Shown here piece after piece: positions 1 to 9,615 of a stretch of 64,000 nt of DNA. Under the pieces are notes generated by a model. The model saw nothing but the letters and a program-made list of their open reading frames with translations, was not told the origin of the DNA and made no database searches. How positions within the stretch are numbered: the stretch's first letter is position 1; the number at the start of each line of letters is the position of its first letter. The translations under genes were made by a program, and so were the position numbers. Source of the DNA: Paraburkholderia piptadeniae (GTDB lineage Bacteria; Pseudomonadota; Gammaproteobacteria; Burkholderiales; Burkholderiaceae); the NCBI RefSeq assembly GCF_900007165.1, contig NZ_CYGY02000020.1:272-64271 (forward strand), in the 5' to 3' direction.

Positions 1-186
1 ACATGCCATTGCGCGCGCACGCCCGCTGCGTATGGCACCGATATGACAGATCGATTGCGCGCGCATCGGAACGAACGAAAAACGTTTCGGACATGAAACG
101 CAGGCCTCGAATCGCGCGGCTTTTCGTTTCAGCGATGTCGATGAGCGGTTTCGGCGATGTTCGATGAGTGCGGTCGAACAGGCGTT
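1..186. other. Window edge, no gene seen
   Basis: This stretch lies downstream of the ABC transporter operon. I see no credible coding frame and no terminator with a T-tract. The only visible structure is a 12-base direct repeat, ATTGCGCGCGCA, near positions 7 and 54, and a short inverted repeat (CGTTTC / GAAACG) near 83-100. Confidence 0.5.
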
Positions 187-2322
187 TCAGTCGCCGCGTT
201 GAAGGACGCGCAACTCGTCGACTGGAATGTGGCAGCGGATGCGATGCCCGTCGCCGGCATCGGTGAAGGGTGGGTCCTGCTGTTCGCAGATCGCGCCGAG
301 CTTGCGCGGACAGCGCGTGTGAAAGACGCAGCCCGAAGGCGGCGAAGCGGGACTCGGCAATTCCCCCGACAGGCGGATGCGCTGCGTGCGACCGTTATTG
401 CGTGTTTCGTCCGGCTCGCCGGCGTGCCCATCGAGCGTGGGCACGGACGACAGCAGCGCTTCCGTATAAGGATGATGCGGACCGCCGAACACGGCGTCGG
501 CGGGACCGATCTCGAGCAGCCGGCCGACGTACAGGACCGCGATGCGATCGGACAGATAGCGCACGACATGCAGATCGTGCGAGATGAACACATAGCTCAC
601 GCCGCGATCGCGCTGCAGATCGGCGAGCAGATTGAGGATCGCGGCCTGCACGGACACGTCGAGCGCGGACGTCGGCTCGTCGCACACGACGATGCGCGGA
701 TCGCCCGCAAACGCGCGCGCAATCGCGACGCGCTGTTTCAATCCGCCCGACAGTTGCCGCGTACGCGACGTCAGATAGCGGTCGGGCAGCCGCACGGCTT
801 GCGTTAGTGACGCGAGCCTTTCGTCGCGCGCCGGCCCGTGCAGCGAGGACAGGCGCGACAGCGCGCGGCCGATCAGACGCTTGACGGAATGCGCGCGGTT
901 GAGCGCAGAGTCCGGATTCTGGAAGACGATTTGCAGCGACTTCACCTGATCGTCGTTGCGATTCGTGACGCGCGGCGGCAGGCGCGCGCCGTCGAGTTCG
1001 ATGACGCTGCCCGCATCGGGCGAGATCAGGCCTAGCAGCAGTTTCGCGAGCGTCGTCTTGCCGCTGCCCGATTCGCCGACGAGGCCGAGCGTCTCGCCCT
1101 TCGCGAGTTCGAGCGACACGTCGTCGACGGCGCGCAGTGTCGCGCCCGGGACGTGAAAAGTCTTCGACACGTTTTCCGCGCGCAGAACGGCCGAATGATC
1201 GTGCGCGCTGCGTGCGGTATCGGACACATCGTTGGGCGCGTCGTCGGAAGCATGTAAGGCCGTCACGCGCGGCAGTTCGATCGCGCGTTCGTGATAGTGG
1301 CAGCGCGCCATCTGATCGCCGCGCTGCGACCGCACGCGATAGGGCGGCGGTGCTTCGCGACGGCAGCGGTCATCGGCGAGACGGCAGCGCTCCGCGTAGA
1401 TGCAGCCCTGCGTGACGGCGCCCGGCTGCGGCAGGCTGCCCGCGATCGTATCGAGCCGGTCGGTGTCCTTGCTGCGGCCCGAAGTGGGCAGACAGCGCAA
1501 CAGGCCCACGGTGTACGGATGACGCGGCCGCGCAAACACGTCCTGCGTCGCGCCTTCTTCGACGAGCTTGCCCGCGTACAGCACGCCGACGCGTTCGCAC
1601 ATCCGCCCGATCACCGCGAGGTTATGGCTGATGAAGAGCACAGCCGTGCCGAACTCTTCGCGCAGTTGCGCGACGAGGTCGAGCACTTCGGCTTCGACGG
1701 TGGCGTCGAGCCCAGTCGTCGGTTCGTCGAGAATCAGCAGCGCGGGTTGCGACGCGAGCGCCATGGCGATCACGACGCGCTGCTGCATGCCGCCCGACAA
1801 CTGATGCGGATAACTCTCCATCACGCGCTCGGGCTCGGCGATGCGCACCTTGCGCAGCATCTCCGCGGTCCGCGTGAGCGCTTGATCGTAGGTCGCACCG
1901 GATGCTTCGAACGCTTCCGACACCTGGCGCGCAACAGTCAGCGAAGGATTCAGCGCGCGCGACGGGTCCTGATAGACCATCGAGATCGCGTTCGCGCGCA
2001 TCTCGCGCAGCGCGGCGGCGTCGAGCGAATGCACTTCCTTGCCCGCGATCGAAATGCGGCCCGCCTTCACGCGGCCATTGCGCGGCAGATAGCGCAGCGT
2101 CGCCATTGCGACCGTCGACTTGCCGCAGCCCGATTCGCCGACGAGCCCATACGATTCGCCGCGCCTGATGCGAAACGACACGTCCTGCAGCACTTCGCGC
2201 TCGCGTCCGAGCGTGCGGTAAGTGACGGTGAGGCCGACGATCGTGAGCGCATCCGACTGTTCGCTCTTCGACACGTCGAACGCGGGAAACGAGGCGGGAG
2301 GTGAGGGAGGCGGCCCGTTCAT
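187..2322 (-). CDS. Fused double ATP-binding protein of peptide/nickel-type ABC importer
   Basis: This 711-residue protein powers uptake of an oligopeptide-like solute at the inner membrane. It is two complete ABC ATPases in one chain, equivalent to DppD plus DppF and arranged like GsiA. The first half shows Walker A GESGCGKST, signature LSGGMQQR and Walker B LLILDEPTTGLD; the second shows GESGSGKTT, LSGGLKQR and IVVCDEPTSALD. Each half is followed by the Cys-containing oligopeptide-transporter C-terminal extension (GCIYAERC, GCVFHTRC). The start MNGPPPSPP overlaps the stop of the upstream permease in an ATGA arrangement, so the genes are translationally coupled. The frame stays open far upstream, but that part is the shadow of the permease gene. 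Substrate cannot be read from the sequence. Confidence 0.93.
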   Translation of the reverse strand: MNGPPPSPPASFPAFDVSKSEQSDALTIVGLTVTYRTLGREREVLQDVSFRIRRGESYGLVGESGCGKSTVAMATLRYLPRNGRVKAGRISIAGKEVHSLDAAALREMRANAISMVYQDPSRALNPSLTVARQVSEAFEASGATYDQALTRTAEMLRKVRIAEPERVMESYPHQLSGGMQQRVVIAMALASQPALLILDEPTTGLDATVEAEVLDLVAQLREEFGTAVLFISHNLAVIGRMCERVGVLYAGKLVEEGATQDVFARPRHPYTVGLLRCLPTSGRSKDTDRLDTIAGSLPQPGAVTQGCIYAERCRLADDRCRREAPPPYRVRSQRGDQMARCHYHERAIELPRVTALHASDDAPNDVSDTARSAHDHSAVLRAENVSKTFHVPGATLRAVDDVSLELAKGETLGLVGESGSGKTTLAKLLLGLISPDAGSVIELDGARLPPRVTNRNDDQVKSLQIVFQNPDSALNRAHSVKRLIGRALSRLSSLHGPARDERLASLTQAVRLPDRYLTSRTRQLSGGLKQRVAIARAFAGDPRIVVCDEPTSALDVSVQAAILNLLADLQRDRGVSYVFISHDLHVVRYLSDRIAVLYVGRLLEIGPADAVFGGPHHPYTEALLSSVPTLDGHAGEPDETRNNGRTQRIRLSGELPSPASPPSGCVFHTRCPRKLGAICEQQDPPFTDAGDGHRIRCHIPVDELRVLQRGD

Positions 2323-3230
2323 CCGTCGACGGCTCCTTGCACGGCATCCGCGATCAGGTTCACGCCGACCACGAGCGAAGCGATGGCCGCCGCGTCGAAC
2401 ACGACTGTCCACCACGCGCCGCCCGCCATCAGCGTGTACGACTCGGAGAGCGCGAGGCCCCAGTCGGCGGAAGGCGGCTGGATGCCGAAGCCGAGAAACG
2501 ACAGCGTCGCGACGGCGAAGATCGCGTAGCCCAGGCGCACCGTCGCCTCGACGATGATGGGCGGCAGCACGTTCGGCAGGATCTCCGCGAACATGATGTA
2601 GAGCGCGTTCTCGCCGCGCAGCTGCGCGGCCGCCACGTAGTCGAGATGCCGTTCGGCGAACACGGCGGCGCGCACCGTGCGTGACGTGATCGGCGCGAAC
2701 GTGATGCCGATCACGAGAATCACCGTCGCGTTCGATGCGCCGACGGCCGCCAGCGCGAGCAGCGCGACGATCACCAGCGGCAGCGCGAGCACGGCGTCGA
2801 TTGCGCGTCCGATCACGTTGTCGACCCAGCCGTCGAAGTAGCCGACCACGAGCCCGAGCGCGGTGCCCGCGAGCGTGCCGAGCAGCGTCGCGAGCGGGGC
2901 GATCGTCAGGATGTCGCGCGCGCCGACGATCACGCGCGAGAGCACGTCGCGGCCGAGCTGATCGGTGCCGAACCAGTGTCCCTGCGCGGGCGGCGTGAGC
3001 GAGTTCAGCGGATCGGATGCATACGGATCGAGCGGCACGATCCACGGGCCTGCAATCGCGCACACGATCCACCACAGCACGATGACGGCGCCGACGATGA
3101 ACGTCGGCGAGTGCAGCAACACGCGCAGCGTGTCGTAGCGGCGCTCGCGCGAACGCGGCGTCGGTGCTTGCAGCGGCGTTTGCGGTGGCGTTTGTGGTGG
3201 CGTGACGGGAGAGGCGGGCGTCGTGCTCAT
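2319..3230 (-). CDS. ABC transporter permease, DppC-like
   Basis: This inner-membrane permease of 303 residues is the second channel subunit of the importer. A Pro/Thr/Gln-rich cytoplasmic tail of about 35 residues precedes the first membrane helix (FIVGAVIVLWWIVCAIAG). The OppC-type N-terminal domain follows, with the GTDQLGRDVLSRV signature, and then the binding-protein-dependent transport domain with an EAA-like loop around RGENALYIMFAEILPNVL. It starts at an ATG overlapping the stop of the DppB-like gene and its own stop overlaps the ATPase start, giving a tightly coupled operon. Confidence 0.93.
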   Translation of the reverse strand: MSTTPASPVTPPQTPPQTPLQAPTPRSRERRYDTLRVLLHSPTFIVGAVIVLWWIVCAIAGPWIVPLDPYASDPLNSLTPPAQGHWFGTDQLGRDVLSRVIVGARDILTIAPLATLLGTLAGTALGLVVGYFDGWVDNVIGRAIDAVLALPLVIVALLALAAVGASNATVILVIGITFAPITSRTVRAAVFAERHLDYVAAAQLRGENALYIMFAEILPNVLPPIIVEATVRLGYAIFAVATLSFLGFGIQPPSADWGLALSESYTLMAGGAWWTVVFDAAAIASLVVGVNLIADAVQGAVDG

Positions 3231-4237
3231 TCGGCGCTCCTCACGCGCAGGCGCGGATTGAGCAGCACGTACAGCGCATCGGCGATGAGATTCACGGCCG
3301 TATACACGACGCCGATCGTCAGCACGCCCGCTTCGAGCATCGGAAAGTCCTTGGCCTTCGCCGCGTTGTAGATCAGCGAGCCGATGCCCTGATAGTGAAA
3401 CAGCGTCTCCACGACGACGAGCCCGCCGATCATGTAGCCGAGCTGCGTCGCGGCCACCGTGATGGTCGGCAGCAGCGCGTTGCGCAGCACGTGCCGCCAG
3501 ATCACGATGTGCGGCGGCAGCCCCTTGAGGATCGCGGTGCGCGTGTAGTCGGCGTCGAGCGCCTCGACCGTGCCCGCGCGCGCCATCCGCGCGATATAGC
3601 CGAAGAACACGAAGACGAGCGGCAGCACGGGCAGGATCAGGTACTTCAGTTGCGTGAGCATGCCCGCATTGGCCGGATACGATGCCTCGATGGGCAGCCA
3701 TTGCAGCCACACGCCGAACACGAGTATCAGCACGATCGAAGACACGAACTCCGGCACGACCGTCGCCGACAAGCCGGCGATGCTGATCGTGCGGTCGAGC
3801 CAGCGTCCCGCGTGCATCGCGGCCCACACGCCGCCCGCGATGCCGAGCGGTACGACCACGATGAACGCGAGAAAGCCGAGCTTCGCGGAGTTCTCCAGCG
3901 CGTTGCCGACGAACGGTGCAACCGGCTCGCGAAACGCGTACGACATGCCCATGTCGCCGTGTACGAAGTGCGTGATCCACTGCGTGTACTGCGTGAGAAG
4001 CGGCCGGTCGGCGCCCAGTTGATGATTGAGCGCAGCGACGGCGCGCGCATCGGCGAGCGGTCCGAGCAGCGCGCGGCCGATGTCGCCGGGCAGCAACTGC
4101 CCGCCCGCGAACACGATGATCGACAGCAGCCACAGCGTGATCAGCGACAAGCCGACGCGCGTCGCGACAAAACGCGCGACACGCGCCGTACTGCCGCCCG
4201 TGCTGCGAGCGATGGAAGAGGAGGCCGTGGTCGACAT
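3227..4237 (-). CDS. ABC transporter permease, DppB-like
   Basis: This 336-residue inner-membrane permease is the first channel subunit of the same importer. After a short Ser/Thr-rich N-terminus come about six hydrophobic helices, the GDIGRALLGP region typical of DppB/OppB N-terminal domains, and an EAA-type coupling loop near ILKGLPPHIVIWRHVLRNAL. It begins 34 bases after the binding-protein gene and overlaps the next permease by four bases. Length and domain order are those of the family. Confidence 0.93.
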   Translation of the reverse strand: MSTTASSSIARSTGGSTARVARFVATRVGLSLITLWLLSIIVFAGGQLLPGDIGRALLGPLADARAVAALNHQLGADRPLLTQYTQWITHFVHGDMGMSYAFREPVAPFVGNALENSAKLGFLAFIVVVPLGIAGGVWAAMHAGRWLDRTISIAGLSATVVPEFVSSIVLILVFGVWLQWLPIEASYPANAGMLTQLKYLILPVLPLVFVFFGYIARMARAGTVEALDADYTRTAILKGLPPHIVIWRHVLRNALLPTITVAATQLGYMIGGLVVVETLFHYQGIGSLIYNAAKAKDFPMLEAGVLTIGVVYTAVNLIADALYVLLNPRLRVRSAE

Positions 4238-4271
4238 CGATATCTCTTGCTCGCTGCTATATCGCGCGGGG

Positions 4272-5951
4272 TCAGGCCGCGAGCGTCGCGCGATCGAAAT
4301 ACAGCTGCGCGATCGCGGTGAAGCGCACGCCGTTCAGCTGCTTGCGCGCGGCGATCAGCTGATCGTAGAAGAACGGAAAGATCACGGGCGTTTCGTCGAG
4401 CAGCAATCTCTGGATCTGCCCGGACACTTTCTTTTGCGACGCGAGATCGAGTGCCGCGACGTAATCGGCGACCAGCTTGTCGTACTGCGGGTTCTTGAAA
4501 TGCGCGGCGTTCCAGGTGCCCGTGCTCGTCAGCGGCGCGTTGAGGAACACGTTCGGCACGCCGCGGCTGCCGTAATCGGTGATGCCCAACGGCGAGTCGA
4601 GCCAGTCCGACTTGCCCGGCGTGCCCGAGCCGTAGTACTGCGACTGGCCCTCGACCTTCAGGTTGATGCGTATGCCGATGGCCTTCGCGTAGTTCTGCAC
4701 GACGACGGCGAGGTCGGGAATCTCCATGAACTTCTCGGTCGTGAGCGTCACGTCGAAACCGTTCGGCACGCCCGCCTGCGCAAGCAGCTGCTTCGCCTTG
4801 GCGACGTCGATCTTGCGCTGCGGCACCCCCGCATCCGACGACGGAAACGCAGGCGCGAACGGGCTGTCGTTGCCGACCTGCGCGCGGCCCTTGAAGAGGC
4901 CCTTGACGATCACATTGCGATCGAGCGACAGCGCGAGCGCCTGGCGCACGCGCTTGTCCTTGAACTGCGGGCTGTCGACGCGCATGTGAATCTGCCGGTG
5001 CGCGCTCGACTTCACGCCGATCACCTTGAACTCGGGATTGTTCATCAGGCCCTGGCCGCCCTGCACGGTGAACGTGCCCATCACGTCCGCCTGATGGCCT
5101 TGCAGCGCGAGTACCTGTGCCTGCTGGTCCGCGTAGAACGTGAACTGCACGCGCTGCGGCAACGCTTTTTCACCCCAGTAGTCGGGATTGCGCACGAACG
5201 TCGCGCCCACTTTCGCCTGATACTTCTCGAGCTTGAACGGGCCCGTGCCGATGAAGCTCTTCTCGTATCCGCCCGTATAGCTCGCGGGCAGGATCACCGC
5301 GTTGTAGTTGTCCGACGAAACGTAGTACGGGAAATTGCCGTTGGGCGCGTCGAGATGGAACGCGACGGTGTGATCGTCGACGACCTTCGTCCCGCCTTTC
5401 GACAGCACGCCCTTCAGCACCGACAGCGCGGCCGAACCGGCGGCGGGATCGGCGAGACGGTCGAAGGTCGCGGTGACGTCCTTCGCGGTGAACGGCTGGC
5501 CGTCGTGGAACTTGACGTTCTCGCGCAGCTTGAAGGTCCACACGTCGCCCTTGTCGTTCGGCTTCCACGACAACGCGAGCGCGGGCTTGAGCACCTGCTT
5601 TTCGCCGTCGTCGTCGATCAGGAATTCGCCCGTCTGATTCAGCAGGCAGAGGCTGGCGGCATCGGTGACGGTCATCGGATCGACGGCGCCCGCGGGCGTC
5701 AGGTGCGCGACGCGGATCGTTCCGTTCGCCGCGCCTTGCGCGCGGGCGCTGCGCGGCGCGAGCAGGCCGCCGCCCACGAGCGACATGCCGATCACGCTCG
5801 CGTATCGCAGCAGCTCGCGCCGCGTGAGGCGGCCGGCCAGCCATTCGTCGATCGCATGATTGCCGTAGGCGTCGGCGCTGCGGCGTGTCGCCTCGACGTC
5901 AAAACCGGCTTCTGAAACAGGCGCAAAACGCGGGTCCGCGGAATTCTTCAT
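4272..5951 (-). CDS. Family 5 extracellular solute-binding protein, Tat signal
   Basis: This 559-residue periplasmic binding protein captures the substrate of the ABC importer encoded directly downstream. It belongs to solute-binding family 5 (peptide/nickel type). The N-terminus is unusual for the family: about 45 residues precede a twin-arginine motif (LTRRELLRYA), a hydrophobic segment and an ARAQG cleavage site, so it probably leaves the cell folded through Tat. The body shows the family pattern (GTIRVAHLTPAGAVDPM, then KFHDGQPFTAKDV). The start MKNSADPR was chosen over an ATG 23 codons upstream because the extra residues are not family-like. It is first in the operon. Confidence 0.9.
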   Translation of the reverse strand: MKNSADPRFAPVSEAGFDVEATRRSADAYGNHAIDEWLAGRLTRRELLRYASVIGMSLVGGGLLAPRSARAQGAANGTIRVAHLTPAGAVDPMTVTDAASLCLLNQTGEFLIDDDGEKQVLKPALALSWKPNDKGDVWTFKLRENVKFHDGQPFTAKDVTATFDRLADPAAGSAALSVLKGVLSKGGTKVVDDHTVAFHLDAPNGNFPYYVSSDNYNAVILPASYTGGYEKSFIGTGPFKLEKYQAKVGATFVRNPDYWGEKALPQRVQFTFYADQQAQVLALQGHQADVMGTFTVQGGQGLMNNPEFKVIGVKSSAHRQIHMRVDSPQFKDKRVRQALALSLDRNVIVKGLFKGRAQVGNDSPFAPAFPSSDAGVPQRKIDVAKAKQLLAQAGVPNGFDVTLTTEKFMEIPDLAVVVQNYAKAIGIRINLKVEGQSQYYGSGTPGKSDWLDSPLGITDYGSRGVPNVFLNAPLTSTGTWNAAHFKNPQYDKLVADYVAALDLASQKKVSGQIQRLLLDETPVIFPFFYDQLIAARKQLNGVRFTAIAQLYFDRATLAA

Positions 5952-6226
5952 CGATGGATAGTCCGATCCGTTCTGTTGGGACGCCACGCGTTGTGCGCGC
6001 GGCGCTGCGGGTTGACGCAAGCGGTACTGCGGCGACGATGCGGGTTCAGTGTAAGCGATTGCCTATGTGTTGGGAGCATTCGTGTCCGCGATGGGTTCCC
6101 TTCAGACGAATCGGCGATGAACATGTGTCGCGCACACAACGGCGCGGCGCGTCTGCGGGCCGCTCGACGCCGTTGCGGCGGCCGATCCGGCGTTCGGGCG
6201 ACGCATATGCCGTGCTCAGTCGGTGT

Positions 6227-6472
6227 TTATGGAGCGCTTATGAGGCGCATGCATTCCTGCATCAGCTTGCGCGTGACGGCATCGATGGCGGCGATGTGGT
6301 CCGCGTCGACCGCGTGCCGCAGTCCGAAGCCATACGCGAGTAGCGCTGTGCCGAGCAGCAGCGGATAGTGGCGAAACGCGATCAGCGCCCACGCCCACGC
6401 GGCGACGTTTGCGCCGATCAGTCCGGCGTACAGCGTGACGAGGCGAGGGCGCAGGGAAGACGGCGGCGTCAT
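6227..6472 (-). pseudogene. Truncated nickel/cobalt permease (NiCoT family) remnant
   Basis: Only 81 codons remain of what should be a permease of roughly 330-370 residues. The kept part is the N-terminus: a first membrane helix (LYAGLIGANVAAWAWALIAF) and a second that carries the family's metal-binding signature HAVDADH (the HX4DH motif), ending in DAVTRKLMQE before an unrelated eight-residue tail and a stop. I looked for the rest of the gene downstream to 5952 in the minus direction and see no NiCoT-like sequence, so the 3' part appears deleted rather than frameshifted. It sits 42 bases downstream of the cupin gene. A single-helix-pair product would not be expected to transport. Confidence 0.75.
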
Positions 6473-6514
6473 GCGGGCGTCGTGCCCGGCGTTGTACTGA
6501 GGTTGCGCAGGACG

Positions 6515-7012
6515 TCAGTGATCGTGCGGATGCTTGTGAATCGGATCGACCCAGTAGACGGTCTCGGGCTTTTCGACGGCATCGATATTCAGGTTCACGA
6601 CGACGGCTTCGTTGTCGCTGCGCACCAGCACGCATTCGAGGGGATCGTCGGTGCTCGCGTTGATCTCCTGATGCGGCACGTACGGCGGCACGAAGATGAA
6701 GTCGCCGGGGCCGGCTTCCGCGGTGAATTCCAGGTGCTCGCCCCAGCGCATCCGCGCATGGCCGCGCACGACGTAGATGACGCTCTCGAGCGCGCCGTGA
6801 TGATGCGCGCCCGTCTTCGCATTCGGATAAATCGTCACGGTGCCCGCCCACAGCTTCTGCGCGCCGACGCGGGCCGCGTTGATCGCGGCGGCCCGGTTCA
6901 TGCCGGGCGTTTGCGGCGTGTTCGTGTCGAGCTGGTCGCCCCTGATGACCTTTACGCCGTGCTCGCGCCAGTCGATCGGCGCCTGGGGCGCTTGCTGATG
7001 TTCGTCGCTCAT
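6515..7012 (-). CDS. Cupin-domain protein
   Basis: This is a 165-residue soluble protein with a single cupin beta-barrel. The first cupin motif is visible as AKTGAHHHGALESVIYVVRG, with its metal-ligand histidines and glutamate, and the second as GPGDFIFVPPYVPHQEIN. The C-terminus is His-rich (IHKHPHDH). Such single-domain cupins include small-molecule isomerases, dioxygenase-like enzymes and metabolite sensors; nothing here decides between them. Start ATG at 7012 is preceded by an AGGAGA ribosome-binding site; a longer frame upstream has no support. The NiCoT remnant follows it on the same strand. Confidence 0.85.
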   Translation of the reverse strand: MSDEHQQAPQAPIDWREHGVKVIRGDQLDTNTPQTPGMNRAAAINAARVGAQKLWAGTVTIYPNAKTGAHHHGALESVIYVVRGHARMRWGEHLEFTAEAGPGDFIFVPPYVPHQEINASTDDPLECVLVRSDNEAVVVNLNIDAVEKPETVYWVDPIHKHPHDH

Positions 7013-7165
7013 GTGTCGTCTCCTTGCTCGGGCGGCGTAGTGCGCGAGTGTTTCCTTTCGCGCTCGCCGCCATGCGTACAACGATGTGATTGCGATATGA
7101 GTGGAGTCATTCTGGCACGGCCAAAAACTTCGCGTATGAAGCTGCGCCAGAACGCGAGCGCACAC

Positions 7166-7196
7166 AAAAAAGCCCGTTCCAACGGAACGGGCTTTC
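7166..7196 (-). terminator. Rho-independent terminator of fusA
   Basis: A perfect 10-bp stem (AGCCCGTTCC / GGAACGGGCT) with a three-base loop lies about 20 bases after the fusA stop and is followed on the minus strand by six T residues. Confidence 0.9.
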
Positions 7197-7216
7197 ATGC
7201 TCAACGAGGAAAACGC

Positions 7217-9322
7217 CTACTTCCCCTTCGAATTGATAATCGCCTCCGACACGTTGTTCGGCGTCTCGGCGTAATGCTTGAACTCCATCGTGTAGGTCGC
7301 GCGGCCTTGCGTCAGCGAGCGCAGCGACGTCGAGTAGCCGAACATCTCGGCAAGCGGCACTTCGGCGCGCACGAGCTTGCCGCCGCCGCCCGCAATGTCC
7401 TCCATGCCCTGCACGATGCCGCGGCGGCCCGACAGGTCGCCCATCACGTTGCCCATGAAGTCCTCGGGCGTTTCCACTTCGACGGCCATCATCGGCTCGA
7501 GCAGCGCCGGCTTCGCGCGGCGCATGCCTTCCTTGAACGCCATCGAGCCGGCCATGCGGAACGCGTTTTCGTTCGAGTCGACGTCGTGGTACGAGCCGAA
7601 GGTCAGCGTCACCTTCACGTCGACGACGGGATAGCCCGCGAGCACGCCCGCCTTCAGCGTCTCCTGGATGCCCTTGTCGACGGCCGGAATGAATTCGCGC
7701 GGAATCACGCCGCCCTTGATCGCGTCGACGAACTCGTAGCCCTTGCCCGGATCGGGTTCGAGCGTGATCACCGCGTGACCGTACTGGCCGCGTCCGCCCG
7801 ACTGCTTGACGAACTTGCCTTCGACGTTCTCGATCTTCGTGCGCACCGTTTCGCGATACGCGACCTGCGGCTTGCCGACCGTCGCCTCGACGCCGAACTC
7901 GCGCTTCATCCGGTCGACGAGAATTTCCAGGTGCAGCTCGCCCATGCCGGAAATGATGGTCTGGCCGGATTCCTCGTCGGTGGTGACGCGGAACGACGGG
8001 TCTTCCTGCGCGAGCCGGTTGAGCGCGATGCCCATCTTCTCCTGGTCGGCCTTGGTCTTCGGCTCGACGGCCTGCGAGATCACCGGGTCGGGGAAGATCA
8101 TCCGCTCAAGGATGATGATGTTGTTCGGGTCGCACAGCGTGTCGCCTGTGGTCGCTTCCTTCAGGCCGACAGCGGCCGCGATGTCGCCCGCGCGCACTTC
8201 CTTGATTTCCTTGCGCTCGTTCGCGTGCATCTGAAGAATCCGGCCGAGACGCTCCTTCTTTTCCTTTACCGGGTTGTAGACGGTGTCGCCCGATTCGACC
8301 ACGCCCGAGTACACGCGGAAGAAGATCAACTGACCGACGAACGGGTCCGTCATGATCTTGAACGCGAGCGCCGAGAACGGCTCCTCATCGCTCGGATGAC
8401 GCTCCGCTTCCTTGTCGTCCTCGGTGTGGCCGAGGATCGCGGGCACGTCGACGGGTGACGGCAGATAGTCGATCACGGCGTCGAGCATCGCCTGCACGCC
8501 CTTGTTCTTGAACGCGCTGCCGCACAGCATCGGCACGATTTCGTTGGCGATCGTGCGTTTGCGCAGCCCCGTCTTGATCTCGTCTTCCGTCAGGCTCTCG
8601 TGATCGGTCAGGTACTTTTCGAGCAGCGCCTCGCTCGATTCGGCCGCTGCCTCGACCATCTTTTCGCGCCACTCGTGCGCGAGGTCCTTCAAGTTGTCGG
8701 GAATCTCTTCGTAGGTGAACTTGATGCCCTGGCTCTCGTCGTCCCAGACGATCGCTTTCATCTTCACGAGATCGACGACGCCCTGGAAGTGGTCTTCCGC
8801 GCCGATCGGAATCTGGATGGGCACGGCCACGCCCTTCAGGCGCTCGCCGATCTGCCGCTGCACGCGGAAAAAGTCGGCGCCGACGCGGTCCATCTTGTTG
8901 ACGAACGCGATGCGCGGCACCTTGTACTTGTTCGCCTGGCGCCACACGGTTTCGGACTGCGGCTGCACGCCGCCGACGGAGTCGTACACCATGCACGCGC
9001 CGTCGAGCACACGCATCGAGCGTTCGACTTCGATCGTGAAGTCGACGTGTCCCGGCGTGTCGATGATGTTGATCCGGTGCTCCGGATAATTGCCGGCCAT
9101 GCCTTTCCAGAACGCCGTCGTGGCCGCCGACGTGATCGTGATGCCGCGCTCCTGCTCCTGTTCCATCCAGTCCATCGTCGCCGCACCGTCGTGAACCTCG
9201 CCGATCTTGTGAGTCACGCCGGTGTAGAAAAGAATGCGTTCGGTGGTGGTGGTCTTGCCGGCATCGATGTGAGCACTGATACCGATGTTCCGGTATCGCT
9301 CGATAGGAGTCTTGCGGGGCAC
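7217..9322 (-). CDS. fusA: Translation elongation factor G
   Basis: EF-G is the GTPase that moves tRNAs and mRNA through the ribosome after each peptide bond and helps recycle ribosomes. The 701-residue protein has intact GTPase motifs: AHIDAGKTT (about 17-25), switch region with RGITIT, DTPGH (88-92) and NKMD (142-145), followed by EF-G domains II-V. The start is GTG at 9322, giving [10 protein letters not shown]; a GGAGG Shine-Dalgarno lies five bases upstream of it, and the ATG four codons earlier overlaps that site, so it is unlikely to be used. No rpsL, rpsG or tuf is adjacent, so this is not the str-operon copy; it matches the second, stand-alone EF-G found in Burkholderiaceae. Confidence 0.96.
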   Translation of the reverse strand: MPRKTPIERYRNIGISAHIDAGKTTTTERILFYTGVTHKIGEVHDGAATMDWMEQEQERGITITSAATTAFWKGMAGNYPEHRINIIDTPGHVDFTIEVERSMRVLDGACMVYDSVGGVQPQSETVWRQANKYKVPRIAFVNKMDRVGADFFRVQRQIGERLKGVAVPIQIPIGAEDHFQGVVDLVKMKAIVWDDESQGIKFTYEEIPDNLKDLAHEWREKMVEAAAESSEALLEKYLTDHESLTEDEIKTGLRKRTIANEIVPMLCGSAFKNKGVQAMLDAVIDYLPSPVDVPAILGHTEDDKEAERHPSDEEPFSALAFKIMTDPFVGQLIFFRVYSGVVESGDTVYNPVKEKKERLGRILQMHANERKEIKEVRAGDIAAAVGLKEATTGDTLCDPNNIIILERMIFPDPVISQAVEPKTKADQEKMGIALNRLAQEDPSFRVTTDEESGQTIISGMGELHLEILVDRMKREFGVEATVGKPQVAYRETVRTKIENVEGKFVKQSGGRGQYGHAVITLEPDPGKGYEFVDAIKGGVIPREFIPAVDKGIQETLKAGVLAGYPVVDVKVTLTFGSYHDVDSNENAFRMAGSMAFKEGMRRAKPALLEPMMAVEVETPEDFMGNVMGDLSGRRGIVQGMEDIAGGGGKLVRAEVPLAEMFGYSTSLRSLTQGRATYTMEFKHYAETPNNVSEAIINSKGK

Positions 9323-9518
9323 GTGAACCTCCATGAGTTGGCGCGCCGGTAAATGGCGCCGGGCTTTCCGCTGACATCTGCTGCGCGGCCCGGACGATCT
9401 CTCTCGGTGCTGCGGGTGAGACTATAAGAATAGCGTGTCGCCCTGGCTTTTGCAGGAATCCTGCCAGCACGCGCGCGATGCCGCACCTGCTTTGCGTTGC
9501 GGTGCAGCGGGCGCAAAA

Positions 9519-9549
9519 AAGCCGGCGAGCCTTGAGGCTGCGCCGGCTT
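9519..9549 (-). terminator. Terminator of the DUF192 gene
   Basis: The stem AAGCCGGCG / CGCCGGCTT encloses a second small stem (AGCC TTGA GGCT) and is followed on the minus strand by a run of T residues. It lies about 70 bases after the DUF192 stop and upstream of fusA, so fusA has its own promoter in 9323-9518. Confidence 0.88.
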
Positions 9550-9615
9550 GTGTTCGTTCCGGCCATCGGCGGTTTCCGGCTTGCGCGGTGCGCGTGCTTA
9601 TCGCGGCTATTGCGG

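Noticed and set aside
2323..3075. A 251-residue N-terminal extension of the fused ATPase
   Set aside because: The extension is Arg/Ala-rich out-of-frame translation of the DppC-like permease gene; the ATG at 2322 overlaps the permease stop and starts family sequence.
4026..5915. A 629-codon plus-strand frame opposite the binding-protein gene
   Set aside because: Antisense shadow; the minus strand has signal peptide and family 5 motifs.
6368..8458. A 696-codon open frame on the plus strand across the cupin and fusA genes
   Set aside because: Antisense frame typical of very GC-rich coding DNA; the protein is Arg/His/Asp-biased without motifs, while the minus strand carries clear EF-G.
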